DNA from: QHWT01 sp963755695
Lineage (GTDB): Bacteria; Acidobacteriota; Vicinamibacteria; Vicinamibacterales; 2-12-FULL-66-21
Assembly: GCA_963755695.1 (NCBI GenBank)
Contig: CAVWLB010000010.1
Span: forward strand, 2,232,001-2,296,000
Length of the DNA stretch: 64,000 bases
Direction: 5' to 3'
Below are positions 11,721 to 21,185 of the stretch, one piece after another. Within the stretch, counting starts at the first letter, position 1. The number at the start of each line of letters is the position of its first letter. A program made the position numbers and the translations under genes. Under the pieces are notes generated by a model that worked only from the letters and a program-made list of their open reading frames with translations, was not told the origin of the DNA and did not search any database.

Positions 11721-12791
11721 ATGCGAGTGACCCGATCGTCAGCCGCGCTGATCGCATGCGCAGGACTTGCGATGTTTGTCAGCGCGATGATGCCGATGGC
11801 GGCGCAGACCCCGGCGACGCAGCCGGCCGCTTCGACCACCGCACAACAGCCCACATGTGGCGGACGCAGCTCGAACCCGCAGACCGCCTGTCCGGAAGAC
11901 GTAGAAAAGATGATGGCGGCCTTGCCTGACAAGGCGCCGGCCGAACCGGCCAAGCCGCGGAAGGTGCTGGTGCTGGCAAGGGCGGCCGGGTTCGTCCACG
12001 CGTCGATTCCGGTGGCGGCGAAAACGGTCGAGGAGCTCGGCAAGAAAACCGGTGCCTGGTCGGCGACGACGACCTACGATCCCGCGGACATCAACACCGA
12101 GAACCTCAAACAGTACGACGCCATCGTGCTCGACAGCACGACCGGATGTTTCCTCGATGACCCGAAAGACAAGGCCGCAACCGACGCGCGGCGGCGGGCA
12201 CTGCTCGAGTTCATCAGAGCCGGCAAAGGGATCGCGGCGATCCACGCGGCGAGCGATTCGTATCACGGCGCCACCTGCGACCCTGAGCCGCCTGGAGGCG
12301 GACGAGGGGCGAACGCCGCGGCCACCGCGCCAGGCGGTCAGCCACTCTGGCCCGAGTGGAACAAGATCATCGGCGGCTACTTCAAGTTCCACTGGAACGA
12401 CCCGCAGTTGATCACCGTCAAGATCGACGATCCCAAGAGCCCATTGACGGCAATGTTCCACGGCCAGTCGTTCGAAATCCATGACGAGACCTACACCTAC
12501 AATCAGGAGTCGTTCTCGCGACAGAACGTCCACGTGCTGACGAGCGTCGACTACGACAAGATGAGCGCGGAGGACAAAGCCAAGGAAACCAGTCCGCGAA
12601 CCGATCACGATTACGCGTTGAGCTGGGTCCGCCCGGAAGGCAAAGGACGCCTGTTCTATGAAGCGCACGGCCATAGCGAACGGATCTATGCGATGCGGCC
12701 GATGCTCGAGCACTATCTCGCCGGCATTCAGTACGCGATCGGCGATCTCAAGGCAGATGACACCCCGGGCGTGAAACCGGGAACGAAATAG
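11721..12791 (+). CDS. Secreted ThuA-like domain protein
   Basis: A 356-residue exported protein of the ThuA / trehalose-utilisation fold (class I glutamine-amidotransferase-like). Seen: signal peptide RSSAALIACAGLAMFVSAMMPMA, then a Thr/Ala/Pro-rich linker. The ThuA core follows: KVLVLARAAGFVHASIPVAAKTVEEL, YDAIVLDSTTGCFLDD, LLEFIRAGKGIAAIHAASDSYH, PEWNKIIGGYFKFHW, SFEIHDETYTY, and ALSWVRPEGKGRLFYEAHGHSERIY. The ATG has a strong AGGAGG four bases upstream that overlaps the end of the tandem repeat. The biochemical role of ThuA-like domains is poorly defined; in Acidobacteria and Planctomycetes they accompany sugar oxidoreductases, consistent with the divergent sugar-oxidation operon. Intact frame. 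Confidence 0.85.
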   Translation: MRVTRSSAALIACAGLAMFVSAMMPMAAQTPATQPAASTTAQQPTCGGRSSNPQTACPEDVEKMMAALPDKAPAEPAKPRKVLVLARAAGFVHASIPVAAKTVEELGKKTGAWSATTTYDPADINTENLKQYDAIVLDSTTGCFLDDPKDKAATDARRRALLEFIRAGKGIAAIHAASDSYHGATCDPEPPGGGRGANAAATAPGGQPLWPEWNKIIGGYFKFHWNDPQLITVKIDDPKSPLTAMFHGQSFEIHDETYTYNQESFSRQNVHVLTSVDYDKMSAEDKAKETSPRTDHDYALSWVRPEGKGRLFYEAHGHSERIYAMRPMLEHYLAGIQYAIGDLKADDTPGVKPGTK

Positions 12792-12843
12792 TTTTGGCGC
12801 GAGCCGTTCTTGAACAACGTTGAGGGGCAGATCGCATTTGTAG

Positions 12844-12889
12844 GGCGGGTCTTTAGACGCGCCTTCGGTCTTCTAAACAGCCCTACAAA
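12844..12889. repeat. REP-like hairpin element
   Basis: GGCGGGTCT-TT-AGACGCGCC (12844-12863, one mismatch) sits inside a larger imperfect inverted repeat bounded by TGTAGGGC at 12839 and GCCCTACA at 12880-12887. Related hairpins occur at 33463 and 39042. Confidence 0.7.
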
Positions 12890-12915
12890 CTAATGATCCT
12901 CGGGACCTCTAAATC

Positions 12916-12943
12916 GGCACCTCCAACGAGGTGCCTACTTTTT
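12916..12943. terminator. Intrinsic terminator between convergent genes
   Basis: A perfect 8-bp stem GGCACCTC / GAGGTGCC (12916-12923 and 12928-12935) with loop CAAC is followed on the plus strand by TACTTTTT. It serves the ThuA-like gene; the stem could also help the convergent minus-strand gene ending at 12988. Confidence 0.7.
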
Positions 12944-12987
12944 CAGGACCCGCTAATCGAAAGAGGTGCCCTACAGGCTTTTCGGCA

Positions 12988-15009
12988 TCACTGCCTGACG
13001 ATGTGCAGGTTTCGTGGCGCGGCCGGCAGCAATGTCGTCGTAGAGACGCTGTACGAATCCAGCGCCCAGCCGGCACGCTGTGCAAGGTCGGGCAGCGAAC
13101 CCCAGAATGGCTGCACGCCAATGAACGGCCACAGGTAGTCGTAGGCTGCCTGTGCGCCGCTCCATCCCGCCTCGATGCCGATCATCAGGTTCAGCCGCGC
13201 TTCGGGTCCAACGTAACCGGCAAACGGCCGCAGGTTGTCCGGATTGTTCGTGGCCGCCCAGATCTGCGACATCTGCTTGAAAAATCCAAACGTCGCGTAC
13301 GAGTCGTAATAGACCCCGCTGGCTGGCGGTATGCCGACGGCAATGATGTAAGGCGCGCCTTGCTCCCTCGGATACTGCGACTCGCTCGTAAACAGGCGCA
13401 ACTGGAATTTCGCAATCGCATCGCGATGGGCCTGGCCGGCGGCGAACCCGAGCTTGAGCGCCCGATCGATTGCATACGCGAGGTAGGTCTGCTCCCAGAG
13501 CGAGATGTACTGGTTGCCGTCGGGCCGCTTGCCGATCCACAGAACCCGGAACGGGTTGGTTGCCGGATTCTGGGCGTTGGCGAAGTTGTCCAGCCAGCGC
13601 AGGTTGTTCATCGTCTTCGCCGACAGATACTCCTTCACCGGGCCGTCGGGGTAAAGCGCTGCCGCTTCCGCAAGATTGCGCAAGGCCCAACCGAATCCCC
13701 GCACTTCGTTGTAGGCAAGAATGCCATCCGCGGCCCGCACGCCGTCGCCAGGGTAGGTCCGGAGCATGCCGTAGTTCGCCCAGAACACCATCTCCTCGGC
13801 GTAGTACCGATCGCCGGTCACCAGGTATGGAACGTAGGCGAGCGACGGCTGGTGCGCATTGTCGGGAATCAATGGCGATTGGCCGGGCCCAGGATCGAGC
13901 GAGCCGTACTCGCGAATCGGCATCGGGCCGCCCTTGATGAAGTCGAAGTCGGGATTTGCGCGCGCGTCGTACCAGAGCGTCGGCCGTTGATCGAGCGAAG
14001 GCAGGCGCTCGCTCCCGACGCCGCTGGTCGCGCTTCCAGACGCCTCGCGAACGTGGACCGGCCAGGAACCGGAGAGATCGCCGTTCGCCAGCACGTAGCT
14101 GCGCTGCGTCGGATCCTTGTGAACGAGATATCGCGCCGTCCAGTCCGGGTATGGCGCAAGTTCAGGGCGGCCCCCATGCGCAGGCATGTCGGAATTGAGC
14201 GCGCCGGATTTCAGGATCCCGAAGTCGACGCCAGTCGGAACGCTGACCTGGTTGTCCACCAGGGACAAGTAAGCCGGCAAGATGCGCGCGACGTTGAACG
14301 GGCGGATGTCGGGCGTGATCGAAGCGAGCGCCGTACCCGCGATTGGAAACACCTTGCGCCAGCGCGTCAGGTAGTAGTGCTGCACCGCGTCCTGCGAGAA
14401 TACGGTCTGGTTGTTGACGACAATCCGGACATCGTAGGTGACCGTCGTCGCACCGACCTTGTCGAGCACGTTCTCGACGCTCACGTCCACTCGACCCTTG
14501 TTGTCCGAGTAAACACGGGTGTCGAAGTTGACGCGCAAGAACGGATGCTCGCTACCGGCGCGCGGCGCGACGACCGATCGCGCTTCGTACGCGAGCGGGC
14601 CCGACATCCATGAATCGGTCGCGACCGACGTGGGCAACGTCGCTACGTATGCGACACCGCCGATGGTGAGCGTGACGGATGCTCTCGGCAGGATCGGTGC
14701 AAACGTCCCGGACGTCGGCGTGCCGGCGGTAATCGCGAAGCTGCCGGAAGTCGGCACGTTGACAGTGACCAGCGCGAACTTGATCGAGCCATCGGGCCAG
14801 CGGCTCTTCACGTCGGTCTGGGTGGTGAGGCTACCAACCTTCAGTGCCGCCGTTGCCGCCCCTTGCGGCACCGCCTGTCCGAATGTGGCCCAGCCTGAAG
14901 TCAGGGTGACCGTGGCGATCGTCGTCTGCGCGTTCAGCGCAGCGGCCCCGAAGATCACCAGGAGTAGAGCGACCAAGGATCTCAGGGTGACGACGCACTT
15001 CGTCTGCAT
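12988..15009 (-). CDS. Large secreted protein, RIFT-barrel / exo-rhamnogalacturonan-lyase-like
   Basis: A 673-residue exported protein with signal peptide LRSLVALLLVIFGAAALNAQ. The N-terminal third is beta-rich. It contains an opening (LTSGWATFGQAVPQGAA, then SRWPDGSIKFALVTVNVP) resembling the RIFT-barrel domains of YetA/PcRGLX-type enzymes, which begin with 'proper-direction inflow' loops and a WPDGS motif. The rest is helix-rich with aromatic repeats (GFGWALRNLAEAAALYPDG, YISLWEQTYLAYAIDRALKLG, GIEAGWSGAQAAYDYLW), as in an (alpha/alpha) toroid. The architecture fits a polysaccharide-active enzyme, but I do not recognise catalytic residues. Intact, monocistronic, convergent with the ThuA-like gene. 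Lyase or hydrolase activity is inference. Confidence 0.55.
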   Translation of the reverse strand: MQTKCVVTLRSLVALLLVIFGAAALNAQTTIATVTLTSGWATFGQAVPQGAATAALKVGSLTTQTDVKSRWPDGSIKFALVTVNVPTSGSFAITAGTPTSGTFAPILPRASVTLTIGGVAYVATLPTSVATDSWMSGPLAYEARSVVAPRAGSEHPFLRVNFDTRVYSDNKGRVDVSVENVLDKVGATTVTYDVRIVVNNQTVFSQDAVQHYYLTRWRKVFPIAGTALASITPDIRPFNVARILPAYLSLVDNQVSVPTGVDFGILKSGALNSDMPAHGGRPELAPYPDWTARYLVHKDPTQRSYVLANGDLSGSWPVHVREASGSATSGVGSERLPSLDQRPTLWYDARANPDFDFIKGGPMPIREYGSLDPGPGQSPLIPDNAHQPSLAYVPYLVTGDRYYAEEMVFWANYGMLRTYPGDGVRAADGILAYNEVRGFGWALRNLAEAAALYPDGPVKEYLSAKTMNNLRWLDNFANAQNPATNPFRVLWIGKRPDGNQYISLWEQTYLAYAIDRALKLGFAAGQAHRDAIAKFQLRLFTSESQYPREQGAPYIIAVGIPPASGVYYDSYATFGFFKQMSQIWAATNNPDNLRPFAGYVGPEARLNLMIGIEAGWSGAQAAYDYLWPFIGVQPFWGSLPDLAQRAGWALDSYSVSTTTLLPAAPRNLHIVRQ

Positions 15010-15274
15010 ATCTCAACCTGCCAGACGGAAGCGGGGCGCAAGAACCCCGCCACCGGGACGTCTCGAACGCAACTTGGGTTGTGCTGGGATTTTACCGTGA
15101 GGGGCAGGTCAGCGGCTGACAAATCGACAGCCCAGGACCGATCGCATTTTTGGCATGCATGTCACATTTCCGGTGGCTGTGGCGGTGGCTGTCACGTTCG
15201 GCACGAGCATCCGTTTGGCTGCTTGCACTCCGGCACCAAGCCGGGCGACATCCCTGCCGGGTCGTTCCGCCGAA

Positions 15275-16673
15275 TCAACGCTCGACTCTTTCACCCTCGA
15301 ATTCGACGACGACGACCGTGGCCATCGGATCGAGCATCGGACGCGGCATGGTGAAGGTCGTCTTGCCGTTTTCGGTCTTCAGCTCGATCGGCGCATTGTC
15401 CGCGAGCCGGTAGGCCGCCTTGACTCGGTTCTTCATCGCGGGAATCTCGAACGGCGCGCGCGGCTCGTCGAAGAACGTGAAGTACAGCTTCCCCGGCTTG
15501 GTCGTGACGCGCCATTCCGTTTGCGACAGAAAGAGCGGCTGGCCGCGCACGTCCTTCGTGCCGCGCGCGCTCGGCTCGCCGAACTCCTCGCCGAACGGCG
15601 ACGTGCCGGCGCCGTAGACCGCCTCGCCGTTGACCTTCAGCCAGCGTCCGACCGTGCGCAGGATGTCCTGGCTCGGCCTGCGGGATGACGCCTTCGGCCG
15701 TCGGGCCGACGTTCAGCAGGTAGTTGCCGCCCTTGCTGACGATGTCGACGAGCTTGAAGGTGATCTGCCCGGGCGATTTCCAGTTGGTGTCGTCGCTGCG
15801 GAAGCCCCAGGTGTGGTTGATCGTCGCCGGCACTTCCCACGCCTCGGTCGATGCACTCGCGGCGGGATGACGTTGTCGCCGGTCGATCGATAGTCGCCTT
15901 CGGTGCCGAGCCGGCCGTCGATCAGCGTGTTCGGGCTGGAGCGATGCGGACGATGTCGGTGAAGCGCTGCGCCGCGCTCGGCGGTCATCATGCGCGGCGT
16001 GTCGAACCAGATGAGCGCGACCGGCCCGTAGCCGGTGAGCAGCTCGCGCACCTGCGGCTCGGCCTTGCCGCGCAGGTACTCGTCGTAGGCTTCAGTTCTT
16101 TCTGTCGGGTCCCTGATCCGGGCCGAAGTCCCAGGTGTTGCCGGCGCCGTTCGGCTCGTGCCAGTCCTGCGACTGCGAGTAGTAGAAGCCGAGCCGCATG
16201 CCGCGCCTGCGCGCACGCGTCGGCGAGCTCCTTCAGCACGTCGCGCTTGAACGGCGTCGCGTCGACGACGTTGTACGGGCTCGCCTTCGACTTGAACATC
16301 GCGAAGCCGTCGTGATGCTTCGAGGTGATCACGATGTACTTCATGCCCGCGTCCTGGGCGAGCTGGACCCACTCGTCGGCGTTGAACTTGACCGGGTTGA
16401 ACTGCGTGGCGAGCTGTCTCGTACTCCTTCACCGGGATCTGCGAGCGGTTCATGATCCACTCGCCGAGGCCGAGCGATCGCTGCCCGTTCCACTCGCCGG
16501 CGGGAATCGCGTAGAGGCCCCAGTGGATGAACAGCCCGTACTTGGCCTCGCGGAACCACTCGAGCCGCTTCTCCCTGGCTGGATCGTGCGGAGTTGGCGG
16601 ACTGCGTCTGTGCTCCGCCGGGGACGGCCAGCAGCAGGCTGGCGACGACCGCGGCAACTCCGGCTCTGTGCAT
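15275..16673 (-). CDS. Alpha-L-fucosidase, GH29 (frame-disrupted)
   Basis: Secreted glycoside hydrolase releasing L-fucose. Seen in stitched frames: signal peptide HRAGVAAVVASLLLAVPGG, WFREAKYGLFIHWGLYAIPAGEW (GH29 opening), GMKYIVITSKHHDGFAMFKS (classic HHDGF motif), GFYYSQSQDWHEPN, VALIWFDTPRMM (nucleophile Asp within WFD), WEVPATINHTWGFRSDDTNWKS and GGNYLLNVGPTAEGVIP. A C-terminal beta domain follows. Around nine indels interrupt the frame. ATG at 16671-16673 lies just downstream of a pair of palindromic operators, with a divergent LacI regulator. Released fucose would feed the fuconate pathway at 1-4469, although the two loci are not adjacent. Confidence 0.9.
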
Positions 16674-16712
16674 CTCGAACTCCCGCTCGACGGACAGGTT
16701 TGTGATACCATC

Positions 16713-16748
16713 CTTTACCGCTAAAGACAAGTTACTTTACCGGTAAAG
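16713..16748. promoter_or_regulatory. Pair of LacI-type operators upstream of the fucosidase
   Basis: The perfect palindrome CTTTACCGGTAAAG (16735-16748) and a near copy CTTTACCGCTAAAG (16713-16726) start 22 bp apart, about two helical turns. They lie 40-75 bp upstream of the fucosidase ATG and between it and the divergent LacI gene. The central CCGG and flanking A/T fit LacI/GalR operators. Binding by the adjacent regulator is inferred from position. Confidence 0.65.
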
Positions 16749-16755
16749 GACGAAT

Positions 16756-16902
16756 CGGGTTCGCGGGTTCTCGGGTTCTCAGGTTCACGAGGTTCTGGTT
16801 CCAGAGATTCTGGTTCCAGCGGAACCAGTATCCAAACCACGGGAACCAGGACTCTGGAACCCGCGAACCGCGAACCCGAGAACCCGAGAACCCGAGAACC
16901 CG
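16756..16902. repeat. GGGTTCTC / GAGAACCC inverted-repeat cluster
   Basis: The left arm carries tandem GGGTTC(G/T)C units (16756-16780) and the right arm the complementary GAGAACCC units (about 16868-16902). Inside, CTGGTTCC-AGC-GGAACCAG forms a perfect 8-bp hairpin. The whole element can fold into a long hairpin and separates the operators from the regulator gene. Confidence 0.75.
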
Positions 16903-16923
16903 GACTCATGCCCCACCACCACG

Positions 16924-17920
16924 ATGAAGCGCATCGCCGGCGAGCTCGGCGTGTCGATCACCACCGTCTCCAAGGTCCTCAACAATCGCGACGACATCGG
17001 CCATGCCACCCGCGCACGCGTCCTGGCCAAGGTCGCCGAGCTCGGCTACCAGCCCAACGCCGTCGCCCGCAGTCTCACCCTCCGCCGCACCCACACCCTC
17101 GGCATCGTCATTCCGGATCTGATGCACTCGTTCTTCGTCGAGATCGTCGCCGGCCTCGAGTCGGTCGCCAGCGCGCGCGGATACGGGCTGCTGCTCTGCA
17201 GCTCGAACGAGGATCCGGCCAAGGAACGCGACGAGATCGAGATGCTTCGCCAGCGTCAGGTCGACGGCATCGTCCTCGCCTCGGCCAATGCGTCGGGCAA
17301 CACCGATTTGCTGCAGCGCTTGAATGCGCTTGGCATCGGCCTGGTGATGATCGACCGCGACGACCATCCGAGCGTCCGCTGTGACCGCGTGATTACCGAC
17401 GACGAAGAGGTCGGGCAGACTGGCGACCAGCCATCTGGTCGCCCAGGGCTGCAAAGCGATCGCGCACATCGGCGGGCCGGCCGATCGTGCACGCGAAACG
17501 CCGTGCCGACGGCTACCGCGCCGCGCTGAAAGCGCACGGCATTCGCGGCCGGGCCGAATGGATCGTGCGCGGCGGCTTCAAGGAAGCCGACGGCTACGCG
17601 GCGATGACCAGGCTGCTTGCGCTCCGGCCGCGCGTCGACGCGCGTGTTCGCGGCGAACGATCCGTCGGCGATTGGCGCGATGAAGGCGATCTGGGACGCG
17701 CGGCCTGCGCGTCGCCTGACGACATGCGGTCGTCGGCGCCGGCGACATCGCGCTGGGCGATCTGCTGCGCGTGCCGCTGACGACCGTCAGCTGGTCGCGA
17801 GAGGACCAGGGCAAACGCGCCGGAGAGCTGCTGTTCGATCGGCTCGGTTCGAACGCCCCGGACCGATTCCGGCGCGTGGTCATTCCTCCCGAGCTGGTGG
17901 TTCGAGAATCCACACGCTGA
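16924..17920 (+). CDS. LacI-family transcriptional regulator (frame-disrupted)
   Basis: DNA-binding sugar-responsive regulator. Seen: helix-turn-helix MKRIAGELGVSITTVSKVLNN, hinge GYQPNAVARSLTLRRTHTLG, ligand domain starting IVIPDLMHSFFVEIVAGLES, then DGIVLASANASGN, IGLVMIDRDDHPSVRCDRV, and in later frames VFAANDPSAIGAMKAIWDAG, LLRVPLTTVSWSREDQGKRAGELLF, RVVIPPELVVRESTR. ATG 16924 is used. The native start may be ATG 16909, giving a short MPTTT leader, if the run of four C at 16912 is really three. The frame is clean to about 17415, then broken four or five times. Divergent from the fucosidase with two operator palindromes between them. Confidence 0.85.
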
Positions 17921-18037
17921 GGTAGCGCGACTGCGGTTCCGCGGGGTCGGATTGCCGGGATTTCACCGATCGATACCTATTAAGGATCCTTCCGCTGTAT
18001 TCTTCGGGGCGCGATTGGCATCAACAGAGGCGGACTC

Positions 18038-19855
18038 ATGACCCTCTCGGCGCTCGACTGGACGCTCATTTTCGTCTATTTCGCGTTCGTCATCGGCGTC
18101 GGCGTGGCGCTGAAGCGCTACACCAAGACGAGCACCGACTTCTTTCAGGCGGGGCGCGCGCTGCCGGCGTGGGTCTGCGGCCTCGCGTTCCTGTCGGCCA
18201 ACCTCGGCGCGCAGGAAATCATCGGCATGGGCGCGTCGGGCGCGAAATACGGGATCGCGACCAGCCATTTCTACTGGGTGGGCGCAATTCCCGCGATGGT
18301 GTTCCTCGGCATCTTCATGATGCCGTTCTACTACGGCTCGCGGGCGCGTTCGGTCCCCGAATACCTGCGGCTGCGTTTCGACGAAAAGACGCGGGCGTTC
18401 AACGCGCTCTCGTTCGCGGCTGATGACGGTGTTCTCCTCCGGCATCTCGATGTATGCGATGGCCAAGCTGCTGCAGCTGCTGCACGTCCTCGACGCACCG
18501 TTTGCCGCGCTCGGCCTGGACCCGTCGTGGATTTTCCACGTCTGCATCGTCGTCGTCGGCGGTCATCGTGCTCATCTACATCCTGCTCGGCGGGCTCTCG
18601 AGCGCGATCTACAACGAGGTCCTGCAGTTCTTCCTGATCGTCGCCGGCTTCGTTCCGCTCGTCTACCTCGGGCTGCGCAACGCCGGCGGTTGGAGCGGTA
18701 TCCGACAGACGCTGCCGCCGGATCTCACGCATTCGTGGCGGGGCTTTGGTTCGGCCTCGACCAACGCGATGGGGGTCGACGCCTTCGGTCTCGCGATGGG
18801 ACTCGGATTCGTGCTGTCGTTCGGCTACTGGTGCACCGACTTTCTCGTCGTCCAGCGGGCGATGGCGGCGCGACTCGATGACCGCGGCGCGGCGGGTGCC
18901 GCTCATCGCCGCATTTCCAAAGATGGTGTTTCCGTTCCTGGTCGTGATGCCGGGCCTGATTGCGCTCGTCGGTGCATCCGTCAGCCGATGCGCCGGTGCC
19001 GGCCATTATCCAGTCGGTCGGAAGCGTTACCCCGGTCGATAACGGGGATAACGCCGGCTTGATTCCCTACAAATTCGACGAAGCCTCGAATCAGATCGTG
19101 CGCGACAGCGAAGGCCGCCCGGTGCGCGACTACGACCTCGTCGATTCCGGTACTGCTGCTCCGCTATTTCCCCGACCGGCATGCTCGGGTCTCGGACTCA
19201 CGGCGCTGATGGCGAGCTTCATGTCGGGGATGGCGGGCAACGTGACGGCATTCAACACCGTCTGGACCTACGACATCTATCAGGCCTACATCAGCGAAAG
19301 ACGCGAGCGATGCCCATTACCTGTCGGTCGGGCGCATGGCCACGGTCTTCGGCATCGCGGCGTCGGTCGCGACCGCGTACGTCGCGGCGCAATTCAACAA
19401 CATCATGGACATACTGCAGCTGGTGTTCGCGTTCGTCAACGCGCCGCTGCTCGGCGACCTTCCTCCTCGGGATGTTCTGGAAGCGGACGACCGGACACGG
19501 CGCGTTCATCGGGCTGCTCGCAGGCACATCCGCCGCCGCGATGCATCAGGGCTTGACGCTGCCGGCCGGTGCTGCCGCCGGCGTCAAGGGAGGGTGGCTC
19601 GGGTTGCTGCATACATATCCCAGCGAGATGGCGCAGAACTTCTACACCGCAATCTGGGCGTTCACCGTGTGTTTCGTCCTGACCGTCGTCGTCTCGCTGA
19701 TGACCCGGCCACGACCGGATGCCGAGCTCGTCGGTCTCGTACATTCGCTGACCGAGAAACCGAAGGAAGAGCCCATGGCGTGGTACCTGCGGCCGGTGTC
19801 GCTCGCAGTCGTGATTATCGTGTCGCTGACCGTGTTGAACATTTTGTTCTATTGA
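18038..19855 (+). CDS. Sodium:solute symporter, SSS family (frame-disrupted)
   Basis: A 13-14-helix sodium-coupled sugar carrier of the SGLT type. Seen: TM1 LDWTLIFVYFAFVIGVGVALKR, DFFQAGRALPAWVCGLAFLSANLGAQEI (sodium-site helix), AVIVLIYILLGGLSSAIYNEVLQ, GWSGIRQTLPPD, LSFGYWCTDFLVVQRAMAA, LTALMASFMSGMAGNVTAFNTVWTYDIYQ (core SSS motif), LLGMFWKRTTGHGAF and a final helix SLAVVIIVSLTVLNILF. About six indels occur between 18415 and 19460; the last 400 bases are clean. ATG 18038 follows AGAGGCGG. Between the LacI/fucosidase pair and galT, so probably carries a sugar released by the fucosidase or galactosidase. Confidence 0.85.
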
Positions 19856-19921
19856 CGGCCTGATGCCGGGTCTGTTGTTTAATTTGCAAGGCGGGCCCCA
19901 CGCGCATCAAGTGAGGTTCTC

Positions 19922-20119
19922 GTGCCAGTCGATATCCGCGTGCCGATCGGGTTGATGTTCGTATTGATGGGAGCCCTGCTGGCAGGCTATGGCCTGTTTG
20001 GCAGCCACGATATCTATGCGCGTTCGCTTGGACTGAACATCAACCTGATCTGGGGCTGCGTGCTGCTGGTCGGCGGCGCGGTCCTGATTGTCATGGGCAC
20101 GCGTCCCGGACGTGCCTGA
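19922..20119 (+). CDS. Small two-helix membrane protein
   Basis: A 65-residue protein with two hydrophobic segments: GLMFVLMGALLAGYGLFG at about 10-27 and LIWGCVLLVGGAVLIVMG at about 42-59. GTG start at 19922, 66 bases after the symporter; its TGA (20117-20119) lies 13 bases before the galT start used here. No domain recognised. Position suggests an accessory of the symporter, but that is inference. Confidence 0.55.
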   Translation: MPVDIRVPIGLMFVLMGALLAGYGLFGSHDIYARSLGLNINLIWGCVLLVGGAVLIVMGTRPGRA

Positions 20120-20132
20120 AGGCCAGAGCGCC

Positions 20133-21185
20133 GTGCCGTCGCTGGTGGATCTGAACGCGCACCCGCACGTGCGCTTCAATCCGCTTCGCGGCGAATGGAT
20201 CCAGGTCTCACCGCACCGTACCGCGAGGCCATGGCAGGGACAGGTCGAGCGCTCACATGAAACCGACCCACCCAGTTACGATCCCCAGTGCTACCTCTGC
20301 CCCGGCAACGATCGCGCCGGCGGAAGGAAGAACCCGCCTTACGCGACCACGTTCGTGTTCGACAACGATTTCCCGGCGCTGCTGCCGACAACGCCCGCCT
20401 TCGAGCGGCTTGAGGGGCAACTGCTCGTCGGCCGCGCCGAACCGGGCGTCTGCCGCGTCGTCTGCTTCTCGCCGAGACACGACCTGACGATCTCGAGGAT
20501 GGAACGCGAGGCGCTCCGCGGCGTCGTGGACGTCTGGATCGAGGAGGCGCGCGCGCTTGGCGCCCGTCGGGAAATCGGCTACGTGCAGATCTTCGAGAAT
20601 CGCGGCGCCGCGATGGGAGCGAGCAATCCACACCCGCACGGGCAGATCTGGGCGACGGCATCGGTTCCCAACGAGCCGGCGCGCGAGCAGCTCGCCTTCG
20701 ATAGCCACCGGGCCACGACCGGTGGCTGTCTGTTGTGCGACTACCTCGGCGTCGAACGGTCACTAGCCGAACGCCAGGTTTGCGAGAATGCATCGTTTGT
20801 GGCGCTGGTCCCATTCTGGGGGGTGTGGCCCTTCGAGACGCTGGTGCTGTCGCGGCGGCACGTGACGGATCTCGAATCGCTCGAAGATCCGGAACGGGAC
20901 GATCTTGCGGACCTGTTCAAGCGCCTGACCACGCGCTACGACAACCTGTTCGAAACGCCGTTCCCGTACTCCATGGGATTCCATCAGCGTCCGCCTGACG
21001 GCGGGGCACACGACGAGTGGCACCTGCACGCACACTTCTTCCCCCCGCTGTTGCGGTCAGCGGCCGTGCGGAAGTTCATGGTCGGTTTCGAGATGCTCGG
21101 CACACCGCAGCGCGATTTGACGCCCGAGGACGCGGCGGCGCGTCTGCGTGCGCTCGGCGAGGATCACTATCGTGACCGGCGATAG
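20133..21185 (+). CDS. galT: Galactose-1-phosphate uridylyltransferase
   Basis: Transfers UMP between UDP-glucose and galactose-1-phosphate (Leloir pathway, EC 2.7.7.12). Seen: HPHVRFNPLRGEWIQVSPHR, Zn-binding C53-Y-L-C56, GYVQIFENRGAAMGASNPHPHGQIW with the active-site H167-P-H169, and the C-terminal half with FWGVWPFETLVLSRRHVTDLESL and HLHAHFFPPLLR (metal and structural His). GTG 20133 places these residues close to E. coli numbering (C52/C55, H164/H166). GTG 20112, overlapping the preceding stop, is an alternative. About 350 residues, the usual length. The stop overlaps the alpha-galactosidase start, linking galactose release with its use. Frame intact. Confidence 0.93.
   Translation: MPSLVDLNAHPHVRFNPLRGEWIQVSPHRTARPWQGQVERSHETDPPSYDPQCYLCPGNDRAGGRKNPPYATTFVFDNDFPALLPTTPAFERLEGQLLVGRAEPGVCRVVCFSPRHDLTISRMEREALRGVVDVWIEEARALGARREIGYVQIFENRGAAMGASNPHPHGQIWATASVPNEPAREQLAFDSHRATTGGCLLCDYLGVERSLAERQVCENASFVALVPFWGVWPFETLVLSRRHVTDLESLEDPERDDLADLFKRLTTRYDNLFETPFPYSMGFHQRPPDGGAHDEWHLHAHFFPPLLRSAAVRKFMVGFEMLGTPQRDLTPEDAAARLRALGEDHYRDRR

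Noticed and set aside
12931..14613. 560-residue plus-strand frame opposite the secreted protein
   Set aside because: It is the antisense of an intact gene with signal peptide and family-like motifs; long antisense frames are common at this GC content.
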